NCBI GenBank assembly: GCA_016699835.1
Contig: CP064987.1
Span: 124,001-188,000 of the forward strand
Reading direction: 5' to 3'
DNA length: 64,000 nucleotides
Source of the DNA: Phycisphaerales bacterium
Lineage (GTDB): Bacteria; Planctomycetota; Phycisphaerae; Phycisphaerales; UBA1924
Both the position numbers and the translations under genes were made by a program. Every line of letters starts with the position of its first letter. The first letter of the stretch is position 1. Under the pieces are notes generated by a model that was not told the DNA's origin, did not search any database, and saw only the letters and a list, made by a program, of their open reading frames with translations. This document shows positions 17,439-25,643 of the stretch, in pieces.

Positions 17439-17743
17439 CGATTTAGTGTTGGGTTGATTGTCGGGTCGTGTTTGCGAATGGATTTTGGCCGTCGAGTGGC
17501 CGACAGAATTTACGATCGCGACGATCGCGGGTTGGCGGCAGCGTGGCGTGGTCTCGTAAAAACTGTTGAGTTTCTGCGGCGAGTTGGACCCGTGAAGTGG
17601 GGTAGGCCCTCCCTGACGGTCGGGCTTCATGTTTGTTTGCTGCGGTAGGAGCGAGAGCGCTCTAGGCGAGTTCTGAGTTTTGTGGTAGTCTGGGTGAGGA
17701 GGCTTGTCGGCATGGGGCCGGTGGCTTCATCTGGAGATGTGTC
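17439..17743. other. 305-base intergenic region
   Basis: No gene is supported. It is lower in GC than its surroundings and probably holds the promoter of the secreted protein downstream, but I could not place a convincing -35/-10 pair. A direct repeat GATCGCGAC/GATCGCGGG lies near 17514-17531. A ribosome-binding GGAG precedes the next ATG. Confidence 0.5.
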
Positions 17744-19357
17744 ATGCGCAAGGTGTCGATGCTGGCGGCGATGGTGGCTGGGGTTTGCGGGTTTGGGGGC
17801 GTGGGCCTTGGGCAGAGTGCGCCGTTTGTGTATCAGGGTCGGCTGGGGGTCTCGTCGGGGACTTTGGCCGGGACGTATGACATGCGATTCCGGTTGTACA
17901 CGGATGGGGTTGTGGGCGCGCCGGACACTCAGGTTGGGCCGTCGCTGACGTTCGCGGGTGTGAGCGGGGTGGCGGTGAACAGCGAAGGGTTGTTCACGGC
18001 TCGTCTGGAGTTCTTTGCGGATTCGTATCTGGGATTCACGGGTCGATGGCTCCAGATCGAGGTGAAGCGGCCGGCGGATGCGACGTACACGGTGTTGACG
18101 CCACGTCAGGAGTTGACACCGACGCCGTATGCGACGAGCGCGACGGGAGCCGTGTTCGCGCAGGAGGCGGAGGTTGCGCAGCGGCTGCAACTTCCTACTC
18201 AGATGACCGGCGTGTCTGGAAGTGATGCCGAAGCCACGTTCTCGATCATTAACTCACGTGCGACAGGCGGGGGGGGGATTTTCGGGAGCGGCGCGTACTG
18301 GGGAGTATTCGGATTCGGAGGAGACTTCAGCTCGTATCCAGCGATACCGCTGCCGATTGGTGTGCAAGGTGTGTCGGACGGGTATGGCGTGGCGGGCACG
18401 AGCGGGCCGGGTGTTGGTGTGTATGGAACGGCGGGCGCTGGAACGGGCGGGCTGTTCGAAACTCGGGATATTCCGAGCGCCACGGGGACGGCGTTCATCG
18501 TTCGGAACAACTCGGCCGTCGGTCGCGCGGCGATCATCGAGCAGAATGTCGCCAGCGTGAGCACGCCTGCGCTCGAAGTTCGGAACTCGTCCACAGTCGG
18601 CGCGGCGTATGGCGTGTACTCGGGGATGTCATCGACGACGCCCGGCGCGTTCTCGGCGGCGGTTCGCGCGCAGAATATGGGGACCGGGGGAAACGGGATC
18701 GGGCTTCACGCGTCGCACGCCGGGTCGGGATGGAGCGTGTATAGCACGGTTGGTGATGGCGGGATCGCGGTGTACGGCTCTGGGGGTGGAACCACTGGAT
18801 ATGCGGGCTTCTTCAATGGGCGTGTGCTGGCGAGTTCGCTGAACGTGACGGGCACGCTGACGAAGGGTTCGGGGACGTTCCGGATCGATCATCCATTGGA
18901 CCCGGAGAATATGTATTTGTCGCACTCGTTTGTCGAATCACCGGAGATGATGAATATCTATAACGGGATGGTGACGACGGATGGCGAGGGGTATGCGGAG
19001 GTGGAACTCCCCCACTACTTCGAAGCGCTCAACATGGAGTATCGGTACCAGTTGACGGTGATCGATGAGAAGGACAGCAACGAGTTTGTGCAGGCGAAGG
19101 TCGTAAAGGCGATCGAGGGGAACCGGTTCCGGATTCGGACGAGCGCGGGGAGCACGGCGGTGTCGTGGCAGGTGACCGGCGTGCGGAATGATGCGTTTGC
19201 GCGTCAGCACCGAGTCGTTGTCGAGGAGGAGAAGTCGGCGACGGAGAAGGGGAAGTATCTGCATCCGGTGGAGTTCGGGATGCCGGCGAGCCGGGGGATT
19301 GATGCTGTGATGCCTCGGCCTGTTGAGCCGGCGAGGCCGGAGAGCGGGCGGGACTGA
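17744..19357 (+). CDS. Secreted glycine-rich protein with tail-fibre-like C-terminal module
   Basis: A 537-residue exported protein. The signal peptide ends near GVGLGQS. Residues about 30-130 are a beta-rich domain (FVYQGRLG, TYDMRFRLYTDG, RWLQIEVKRP, LTPRQELTPTPYA) often found at the start of such surface proteins. The middle is a run of degenerate short repeats around GVYG, GVQG and GLHAS, suggesting a beta-helix or fibre. Residues about 375-470 (GTFRIDHPLDPENMYLSHS, GMVTTDGEGYAEVELP, YQLTVIDE) match a conserved module found at the end of many repeat-rich surface proteins. Function is unknown. A nine-G run at 18269-18277 lies in the reading frame. The ATG at 17744 is preceded by GGAGA. Confidence 0.75.
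   Translation: MRKVSMLAAMVAGVCGFGGVGLGQSAPFVYQGRLGVSSGTLAGTYDMRFRLYTDGVVGAPDTQVGPSLTFAGVSGVAVNSEGLFTARLEFFADSYLGFTGRWLQIEVKRPADATYTVLTPRQELTPTPYATSATGAVFAQEAEVAQRLQLPTQMTGVSGSDAEATFSIINSRATGGGGIFGSGAYWGVFGFGGDFSSYPAIPLPIGVQGVSDGYGVAGTSGPGVGVYGTAGAGTGGLFETRDIPSATGTAFIVRNNSAVGRAAIIEQNVASVSTPALEVRNSSTVGAAYGVYSGMSSTTPGAFSAAVRAQNMGTGGNGIGLHASHAGSGWSVYSTVGDGGIAVYGSGGGTTGYAGFFNGRVLASSLNVTGTLTKGSGTFRIDHPLDPENMYLSHSFVESPEMMNIYNGMVTTDGEGYAEVELPHYFEALNMEYRYQLTVIDEKDSNEFVQAKVVKAIEGNRFRIRTSAGSTAVSWQVTGVRNDAFARQHRVVVEEEKSATEKGKYLHPVEFGMPASRGIDAVMPRPVEPARPESGRD
18269..18277. repeat. Run of nine G inside a surface-protein gene
   Basis: The homopolymer encodes glycines in the secreted protein. Slippage by one base would shift the frame about one third of the way into the gene. 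Confidence 0.8.
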
Positions 19358-19442
19358 GGCGACCGACTGAGAGAATCAACTGAGCCTATTCGCTGAGATG
19401 ACCTCGTGAATCTGCGAGGGACATCTGTCGATGTGCATTGGT

Positions 19443-19985
19443 TCACGATCCAGAGGATGTGATCGCCAAGATCTCGGCGGTTGAGATGATGGATTGGCCG
19501 CACTCGGGGCACGTGACTTTGGAGCCAGAGTTGGGAAGTCCTGTGCCGGGATAGCCGCAGTTGGGGCATTGGCCGCGGAAGGTCATGTGCTTGTAACGGC
19601 GTGATCGGCGGAGGGCGATGTATGCCAGGGCGAGCGGGGGGAGGGCGAGGTTCCAGAGTGGGATGGCGATGGCGTGGAGGCGGAAGGAGATCGGGGGCGT
19701 GCCGCCGTAGACGTTGCCGATGTGGGGGTAGGTTGGGCGCCAGGGGCTGGTGTTGATGGCGAGGCCGTCGTACATCCATCCGGTGCTGGTGAGGCCGCCT
19801 TTCCAGATGGAGGAGAAGATGAGCATGTTGGATTTGTGGACACCGACGAACTGGGGCCAGGTGGCCGGGTTCCACATGTGTCGCTTACGTGTGGCGACGG
19901 CGGCGGCGAGTGGAGTGAGAGTGGCGGCGATCGCGAGGACGAGGACGATGGTCCAGAGGATGTGCCTGGTGCGAGGGTGGCTCAC
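19443..19985 (-). CDS. Small membrane protein with C-terminal zinc ribbon
   Basis: About 180 residues. A membrane segment ILWTIVLVLAIAATLTPLAAAVA follows the N-terminus; a second one, AIAIPLWNLALPPLALAYIAL, lies near residue 130. The C-terminus is a zinc ribbon with CPNCGY and CPECG knuckles. This arrangement recurs in many Phycisphaerae proteins of unknown role. The frame is open well upstream, but there it reads through the neighbouring gene with biased, low-complexity composition, so I place the start at the GTG at 19985, just before the first membrane segment. No ribosome-binding site is clear, so the start is uncertain. Confidence 0.6.
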   Translation of the reverse strand: MSHPRTRHILWTIVLVLAIAATLTPLAAAVATRKRHMWNPATWPQFVGVHKSNMLIFSSIWKGGLTSTGWMYDGLAINTSPWRPTYPHIGNVYGGTPPISFRLHAIAIPLWNLALPPLALAYIALRRSRRYKHMTFRGQCPNCGYPGTGLPNSGSKVTCPECGQSIISTAEILAITSSGS

Positions 19986-20088
19986 GGGGGATGATTGGCG
20001 GGTGTGGGCGCGTGATCGCGGCGTCGAGCGGAGCTGTGACGCGAGCGTGACGCGTTGGTCGGGCTTGCGCGGCGCGGGATTGGGCGGA

Positions 20089-20544
20089 TCAGGCCTCGAC
20101 GCGTTCGAAGGACATGTTGCCGTCGACGAGGCGGGCGAAGTAGGCCTCGATGTTGTCGAGGCCGGTGACTCGGTGAACGAAGGCGGCGGCGCGGACGAGG
20201 TCGGCGCGCTGGACGAGTTCGAGGCGGGGCTCTTTGAGTTCGAGTCGGGAGGCGTAGAAGGCGCAGCCTTGGTGGGCGATGAGGACGATGCGTTTGAGTT
20301 TGTGGACCTCGACGAGGAAGTGGAGTTCGTCGACGACGCCTTCTTCTTCGAGGTGGGCCTGGGGGTGGCCGGCCATGCATGCGGGGCCGCCGGGGAGACA
20401 GACACGGTCGTAGCGAGGGAGGTTGAGACCTTGCTGGAGGAAGTCGTCGAAGTGCTCACCGAGTCGGCCATCGGAGCAGTAGATGGCGGCGGCGTGGATT
20501 CGGGAGGCCTCGTACTTGATGGAACTGGTGTAGGGCTTGGGCAT
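20089..20544 (-). CDS. Small beta-carbonic-anhydrase-like protein
   Basis: A 151-residue cytoplasmic protein. Two motifs match the zinc site of beta-class carbonic anhydrases: CSDGR near residue 23 (the CxDxR ligand and Asp-Arg pair) and HQGC near residue 91 (the HxxC ligands), separated by about the usual distance, with hydrophobic strands RIVLIAH before the second. It is shorter than a classic beta-carbonic anhydrase (about 200 residues), so it may be a divergent family with another substrate. Start ATG 20544. It lies next to the zinc-ribbon membrane protein gene, 103 bases upstream on the same strand. Confidence 0.7.
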   Translation of the reverse strand: MPKPYTSSIKYEASRIHAAAIYCSDGRLGEHFDDFLQQGLNLPRYDRVCLPGGPACMAGHPQAHLEEEGVVDELHFLVEVHKLKRIVLIAHQGCAFYASRLELKEPRLELVQRADLVRAAAFVHRVTGLDNIEAYFARLVDGNMSFERVEA

Positions 20545-20841
20545 GGGGAGGCGCCTAGGTGGGACCGTGGTGCAGTGATATGCGTTGATGGTAGGGGTTG
20601 GGGTGGTGCAGTAGTGCGAGTGCGTGTTCGGGATGCGGATGGGGAGCGATGTTGGTGATGTTGTCGTGTATGGTGTGGCGACGTCGTTCGACTATCAGGT
20701 GAGAACGAAACTGATAGCGGCGATCGAGAGTCCGAATCCGATCGGTCCTCGACGCGCGCGTGGTGCGCGTTTGAGTCTGCGTCTGAGGATCGATCGTGAA
20801 TGCGACGTTGCGGGCATGAATGAGCGTCGATCGACCACGAG
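20545..20841. other. 297-base intergenic region with an inverted repeat
   Basis: No convincing gene. A perfect 7-base inverted repeat, CTATCAG (20692-20698) and CTGATAG (20711-20717), lies about 150 bases upstream of the carbonic-anhydrase-like gene. It could be an operator or a weak hairpin. The two flanking genes are both on the minus strand, so a promoter for the downstream one should be here. Confidence 0.4.
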
Positions 20842-22830
20842 TTATCCCCCCGTTATCTCTACCGTCCGGCCCAGGGACTGCTCGAGCGGACCGCGCTTGG
20901 CGCGGGCCGTGTCGAGTTCTTCGGCGATGTCGGGCGTGGTCACTGTTGCTGCCAGGAGCGACTCTGGACGCGGCGGCTGGGGCGCGTGGCGGACGCGGAT
21001 CGAGGGGACCGGCGCGCGGGTGATGACGCGGGGGATGGCCTCCAGCACCAGGCGTCGGCGGGTCTCTTCGACGACACGCACGCGCTCGACGAGTTGGCGG
21101 TGCGTGCGGTCGAGGCCGTCGGCGACGCGGAGGATGCCGACGAGACGCTCGACGAGATGGCGTCGGGCCTTCGTGAGCGAGGCGAACTCCGGGTGCGAGG
21201 GGCTTGGACCCGACTTGCGGTGGTAGCGGGCAAGGAGGGCGATGATCTCTACGTCGTCGGTCGTCCAGCCGCGGAACTTGGAAGACGTGGTGGATGACGA
21301 GGGGGATGATGAACGTGGCGTCGCCCGGCCGTTCAATCGCTCGCGATCCGGCTCTGCGCCCCCACTTCTCCCCGTGCCGCCCGTCCCCTCCAACCCGGCG
21401 TAGAGGACCATGTCGCGCCCGTGCTTGTGGTGCTTGCGATACTCGACGAACTGGCCGACATCGTGGAGGAGGCTCCCGGCCTCAAGCAGTCGCCGCTCGT
21501 GCGCGTCTCTCGGGACGAGGCCACGCCGCGTGAGCGAGTCGTAGAGCGAGAGCGCGAGCCGTGTGACGTGCTCGCTGTGGGCCTCCTCGTATCGCGCGGC
21601 ACGGGCGAAGGCACGCACGGTGCCCATGGGATCGGGTCCATCGTGCGGCGTCGCGTTCGCGATGTGCGGCGATTCCAGGAGCGTGACGACGTGGCCTTCT
21701 CGTACGCCGCCGGGGACGACGACGACCGATCGCGCCCCCGTGCGATCCAACAGTGCCTCGACGGCGACGAGACCGGCGAGGATGACATCGTGGCGGTCCT
21801 TGGGAAGGCTGGGGATCGCCGAGAGCGAGGCCATTGGCTTGCCATTTCCCCCCGCCCCCCCCGCCCCCCCCGCCCGGACCCAGGCGAGGCGGACGCGTTC
21901 CAGAAGGTCGGCGACGTGCTCCCGCGTGACGCGCGTGGGGGCGAGGAGTTTGTGCTTGCCACCGAGGACGACGCTGGCGAGGGTGGTGAACGTGCCGCCG
22001 CACCCGCAGAGGACGACGCCGCGATCGCCGGGGACGACGGTGATGGCCTTGAGCGCGCGGGCGATGTGCCTTCGCATGGGCTCGAGCCCGCGCGTCGCCG
22101 CCCCGCGAGGCCCGTCGCGCCCGCCGAACTTCTCGGTCATCCGCACCGCGCCGATGGGCATGGAGTGGTTGCCCAGCACGATGCCGTCGCGGGACCAGAC
22201 GACCTCGAGACTCCCGCCGCCGAGATCCGCGACGACGCCGAAGCCCTTGGAGAGTTCGACGTGGCGCGAGGCGGCGAGGTAGGCGAGGCGACCTTCTTCG
22301 CGTGAGGAGACGATGGCGACATGGACTCCGTCGCGCGTCGTGGCGTCGCCCCACGAGCGCGTGACCTCGCGCACCCGGTCGATGAACGCCGCGCCGTTCT
22401 TCGCGTCGCGGACGGCGGCGGTGGCGTGGGCGTAGACATCGCGCGACGAGGTCACGCCGAGATTTCTCGCCAGGGCGAGGCACGAGGCAACGGCCTTTGC
22501 GGAACGCTCGATCGCTTCGTCGGTGAGTTTGCCCTGACCGGCGAGTCCCGTGGCGAGACGGGTCATCACCCGCTCGTTGGCGAGGGCACGCCACGCGGGC
22601 CTGGTGGCGGGTGTCTCGCCGACCTCGACGACGAGCATGCGGACACTGGCGCTGCCGATGTCGATGACGGCCAGCCGACGGTTCGGGGGCGCGACCTGAG
22701 GATTGGGACGCGGCTTGGGATTGGGCTTTGTCGCGGCCTTGGGCGGTGCTTCAGATTTGGTGCGGGGGCGTGGCTTCGATCGGCGTGAGGCCGTGGGAGA
22801 TGGGACCTTCGTGACGACGCCTCTGGGCAT
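20842..22830 (-). CDS. Ppx/GppA-type phosphatase fused to an HD domain
   Basis: A 662-residue cytoplasmic protein. After a basic, proline-rich N-terminus (about 50 residues) comes the Ppx/GppA ASKHA fold: phosphate-1 loop VIDIGSASVRMLVVEV, the exchange of AHATAAVRDAKN, acidic EEGRLAYLA and phosphate-2 VVADLGGGSLEVVW. The C-terminal half is an HD domain with LLHDVGQFVEYRKHHKHG and a following NxxR-like region in the helix DGLDRTHRQLVERV. Such proteins hydrolyse polyphosphate or pppGpp. Two low-complexity inserts are seen: AGGAGGAGGNG in the first part, encoded by C-runs, and a Ser/Thr-rich loop inside the HD domain. ATG 22830 is the likeliest start; an in-frame start at 22920 is possible. Confidence 0.87.
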   Translation of the reverse strand: MPRGVVTKVPSPTASRRSKPRPRTKSEAPPKAATKPNPKPRPNPQVAPPNRRLAVIDIGSASVRMLVVEVGETPATRPAWRALANERVMTRLATGLAGQGKLTDEAIERSAKAVASCLALARNLGVTSSRDVYAHATAAVRDAKNGAAFIDRVREVTRSWGDATTRDGVHVAIVSSREEGRLAYLAASRHVELSKGFGVVADLGGGSLEVVWSRDGIVLGNHSMPIGAVRMTEKFGGRDGPRGAATRGLEPMRRHIARALKAITVVPGDRGVVLCGCGGTFTTLASVVLGGKHKLLAPTRVTREHVADLLERVRLAWVRAGGAGGAGGNGKPMASLSAIPSLPKDRHDVILAGLVAVEALLDRTGARSVVVVPGGVREGHVVTLLESPHIANATPHDGPDPMGTVRAFARAARYEEAHSEHVTRLALSLYDSLTRRGLVPRDAHERRLLEAGSLLHDVGQFVEYRKHHKHGRDMVLYAGLEGTGGTGRSGGAEPDRERLNGRATPRSSSPSSSTTSSKFRGWTTDDVEIIALLARYHRKSGPSPSHPEFASLTKARRHLVERLVGILRVADGLDRTHRQLVERVRVVEETRRRLVLEAIPRVITRAPVPSIRVRHAPQPPRPESLLAATVTTPDIAEELDTARAKRGPLEQSLGRTVEITGG
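21848..21875. repeat. Poly-C tract of period 9 in the Ppx/GppA gene
   Basis: Runs of six, eight and eight C are separated by single G. On the coding strand it reads as G-rich codons for repeated Ala-Gly-Gly. Copy number changes of the 9-base unit keep the frame; single-base slippage does not. Confidence 0.85.
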
Positions 22831-23154
22831 GAGATCGAGATCGTACCTTCCCGAACTGGCACCGACCGGGGTGGAGGGTTGTCGGTCAGGGCCTGAAAGT
22901 CGATTTCGCGCGATCCACACACGTTTGGGACGCGAATGGAAGGCTCACAGGCCGGCTCCCATCACGCTTGGGGGCTGTCGGGTTGGGGCCTATGCTTCCC
23001 TCCTTGGGTTGCGACCGCGGCGCGTGGCGTGCCGCGACTAACGGCGTCGGCCGCGAGGCCCGCCCGCGAAGGCTGCCCGCCTGTCCAACTCGTCACCCGC
23101 ACGACGTCCGGCGTAGGCACGCCGGGCCTCCTCCTCAAAGAAGGACCTGATCCC
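22831..23154. other. 324-base divergent promoter region
   Basis: Lies between the Ppx/GppA gene (minus) and the DUF3467 gene (plus). A perfect 7-pair hairpin, CCGGCGT (23108-23114) and ACGCCGG (23119-23125) with a four-base loop, sits in the likely 5' leader of DUF3467, 29 bases before its ATG. A TATGCT hexamer near 22990 could be a -10 element. No small gene is supported. Confidence 0.45.
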
Positions 23155-23496
23155 ATGGCCGAAACCCCCGCCAACGAGTCCCGTCAGATCCAACTCCGCA
23201 TCGACGAGTCCAAGATGAACTCGACGTATGCGAACACGATCCGCACCTCAACCACCAACGACGAGGTCGTCCTGGACTTCGGGATGAACCTCCCCGTCCC
23301 CGGCGCGGACAACAACCCCGTGCTGGTCTTCGCGGTCGGCAGCCGGGTCATTATGAACTGGGCTGCCGCCAAGCGCCTCGCGATCAGCCTCGGGCAGGTC
23401 GTTCGCCAGTTCGAGGAGCGCAACGGGACCATCGAACTGAACCAGCCCGGCGCGGCGGGGAAGTCCGGTGGGGACAAGCCGAAACTCTCCAACTAA
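23155..23496 (+). CDS. DUF3467 protein
   Basis: A 113-residue protein. The DUF3467 core runs from IQLRIDESKMNSTYANTIRTSTTNDEVVLDF to NWAAAKRLAISLGQVVRQFEERNGTIE. The family is widespread and of unknown function. The ATG at 23155 is preceded by AAGAAGGA with suitable spacing. A strong terminator follows at 23545. Confidence 0.85.
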   Translation: MAETPANESRQIQLRIDESKMNSTYANTIRTSTTNDEVVLDFGMNLPVPGADNNPVLVFAVGSRVIMNWAAAKRLAISLGQVVRQFEERNGTIELNQPGAAGKSGGDKPKLSN

Positions 23497-23544
23497 TCTG
23501 AGTGACACACTCGCGCGCGACACCGCCGCGAACTCGAATCGTCC

Positions 23545-23585
23545 GACGCGGCGTCCTTCTTAGTCGGGACGCCGCGTCCAGTTTT
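23545..23585 (+). terminator. Intrinsic terminator after the DUF3467 gene
   Basis: A perfect 12-pair stem, GACGCGGCGTCC (23545-23556) with GGACGCCGCGTC (23567-23578), and a ten-base loop are followed by CAGTTTT. It should insulate the export cluster that starts 38 bases further on. Confidence 0.85.
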
Positions 23586-23622
23586 GGAGCACGCCGAACA
23601 CGGGAGCCACGAGCCTCCACGC

Positions 23623-25641
23623 ATGACCCAGGTTGCGCCCAACACGTCGGATCCCAAGGGACCGGACTCGTCGGAGTCTTGGGTCGGCGCCGTGACGCCC
23701 TCGGCCGCGCCGTCGGCGGGGCCTCCGGACCCAGAGTTGCTTCGGTTTCTGAACGAGTTGGCGCAGATCCAGGCCGAACTCGCCGGGGCGATCGCGGCGT
23801 TTGTCTTTCTCGGGGCCGCCGGCGGGCGGCTCTCGCTCCTCGCGAGAACGCGTCGCCTGGGCGCACGCGGCACTCCCATCCCTCGCCTCGACGAGGTGCT
23901 CGCCAGCCCGGAGTTCTCGGCGAAGATGGAGCGCGTCGCCGGCGAACTCTGCCGCACCCGCGCCGTGGCTCAGGCGAGTGCCGCATCCAACGCCATGCCC
24001 CACGGGCGCGTCGAGGGGATCTCGCTGCGGAGTGGGCCGCCTTCGGACCTGCCCGAGTTGGAGCCGACGCATCAACTCGTGGCCACGCCTCTCGTCGCCG
24101 AGGGCGTGACGCACGGCGCCACGGTCCTTCTGATTCCCCACGCGCACGGTTCTCCAGACGAGGTGTTGACGCGGCTCGCGTTGACCAGCGCCCGCTTCGA
24201 GGCGTTCCTCTGGCGCTCTCGCGCGCTCGACGAGACGAAGCGCTCCACGCTCCTCACGCAATCGCTGGAGTTGATCGACCGCGCCCAGCAGGGGGAGAAC
24301 GCCCGGGCCATGGGCGCGCTCCTCTGCCACGAACTCGCCGTCCGGTTCTCCTGCGCCCGCGTCTCCATCGGCCTGATCGACCGCGACGACCTCCGCGTGG
24401 TCGCGGTGAGCGGCGCCGATCGGCCCGACCGGAACGCCCCCGCGACCGAGGCCCTCGAGGACTCGATGGAAGAGTGCGCCGAGCAGGACGCCGAGGTTGT
24501 CTTCCCCAGGCCGCAGACCGACGACGCGCTCGAGGGTGTCGCCGCTCGCGTCACTCGTGCCCACGAGGCCTTGTCCCGGAAGTTCGGGCCTTCCGCGATT
24601 CTGAGTCTCCCGCTCCGCGTCGAGGGCGACCTCGTCGGCGTGGTCCTCCTGGAACGCGACGCCGAGAATCCGTTCCCCATCGGCTCGATCGCGCTCCTGC
24701 GGCTTGTCGGGGAGTACATGGGGCCTGCCCTGTGGACGCGACGCCTCGCGGATCGCGGCGTGCTCGCCGTGACGCGTGATCGGGCGCTGGATCTTGGCGC
24801 GGCGCTCGTGGGTCCACGCCACACCGCATGGAAGTTGGCGGGCCTCGCCGCAATCCTTCTGCTCGTCGCGTCGCTGGTGCCCCTGCCGTACAGCGTGAAC
24901 GGGCCGGTGGAGATCCGGGCGACGACGACGCGGACGATCTCGCCGCCGTTCAACGGGTTTCTCTCGGGTGTTCACGTGAAGCCGGGCGATCGTGTGAAGT
25001 CGGGGGACCTGCTCGCGTCGATGGATCCGCGTGACCTGGAGAAGGAGATCGCCCAGACCGAGTCGCGCCGCGACCAGTTGGTCGTTCAGCGAGATCAGGC
25101 GTCGCAAGCACGCGAGCAGGCGAAGGCGCAGGTCTTCCAGTCGCAGGTGGACGAGGCCGACGCCTCGCTCTCGCTCCTGCGCGACCAGCGGGACCGCTGC
25201 GAGATCCGCGCGCCGATGGACGCGACCGTCGGCCAGGGGGACCTCGAGCGGTTCGTCGGCGCGCGCGTCGAGCCATCGCAGGCGCTCTTTGAACTCGTGG
25301 ACGACGGGCGCCGCGCCCTGGTCCGCGTCTCCGAGCGAGAGATCCGCCTTGTTCGCGCGGGGGGCACGGGGACCCTGAGCGTGCGTGCCGATCCCTCGAC
25401 GCGATTCTCGCTCACGATCGACCGCGTCGCCCCGGTCGCCGAGGCCGTGCAGGGCCAGAATGTCTACGCCGTCGAGTGCGACGTGAAGACGAGCGACCCG
25501 CGCGAGGACTCGACGCGCTCCCTCGACGTTCTCCTCCCCGGGATGACGGGGACGGCCCGCCTCGACGCCGGGCGTCGCAGCACGCTCTCGCGGTTGCTCG
25601 TGCCGCTTGTGGATGAACTGCGCCTGCGGATGTGGTGGTAG
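23623..25641 (+). CDS. GAF-domain membrane-fusion (HlyD-like) adaptor
   Basis: A 672-residue single-span membrane protein. The cytoplasmic part holds a GAF-like domain at about 216-376 (ARVSIGLIDRDDLRVVAVSG ... LSLPLRVEGDLVGVVLLERDAENPF). A membrane helix follows at about 401-421 (LAGLAAILLLVASLVPLPY). The rest is an HlyD/RND adaptor: half-lipoyl motifs GFLSGVHVKPGDRVKSGDLLA, a coiled-coil hairpin (about 465-515) and CEIRAPMDATVGQGDL, then a beta-barrel. Adaptors normally bridge an inner-membrane pump to an outer-membrane channel; the GAF domain implies sensing of a small cytoplasmic ligand. ATG 23623 is used; a TTG at 23584 overlaps the terminator. It is the first gene of a tandem of three. 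Confidence 0.88.
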   Translation: MTQVAPNTSDPKGPDSSESWVGAVTPSAAPSAGPPDPELLRFLNELAQIQAELAGAIAAFVFLGAAGGRLSLLARTRRLGARGTPIPRLDEVLASPEFSAKMERVAGELCRTRAVAQASAASNAMPHGRVEGISLRSGPPSDLPELEPTHQLVATPLVAEGVTHGATVLLIPHAHGSPDEVLTRLALTSARFEAFLWRSRALDETKRSTLLTQSLELIDRAQQGENARAMGALLCHELAVRFSCARVSIGLIDRDDLRVVAVSGADRPDRNAPATEALEDSMEECAEQDAEVVFPRPQTDDALEGVAARVTRAHEALSRKFGPSAILSLPLRVEGDLVGVVLLERDAENPFPIGSIALLRLVGEYMGPALWTRRLADRGVLAVTRDRALDLGAALVGPRHTAWKLAGLAAILLLVASLVPLPYSVNGPVEIRATTTRTISPPFNGFLSGVHVKPGDRVKSGDLLASMDPRDLEKEIAQTESRRDQLVVQRDQASQAREQAKAQVFQSQVDEADASLSLLRDQRDRCEIRAPMDATVGQGDLERFVGARVEPSQALFELVDDGRRALVRVSEREIRLVRAGGTGTLSVRADPSTRFSLTIDRVAPVAEAVQGQNVYAVECDVKTSDPREDSTRSLDVLLPGMTGTARLDAGRRSTLSRLLVPLVDELRLRMWW

Positions 25642-25643
25642 CG

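Noticed and set aside
19986..20471. N-terminal extension of the zinc-ribbon membrane protein
   Set aside because: Overlaps the carbonic-anhydrase-like gene out of frame and has Ser/Thr/Pro-rich shadow composition.
20692..20717. A dif-like or operator site at the CTATCAG inverted repeat
   Set aside because: Arms of only seven bases and no resemblance to XerCD sites; kept only as a weak inverted repeat.
20840..20862. Two DnaA-box-like words (TTATCCCCC, GTTATCTCT)
   Set aside because: They are inside the end of the Ppx/GppA gene, differ from the consensus and are only two.
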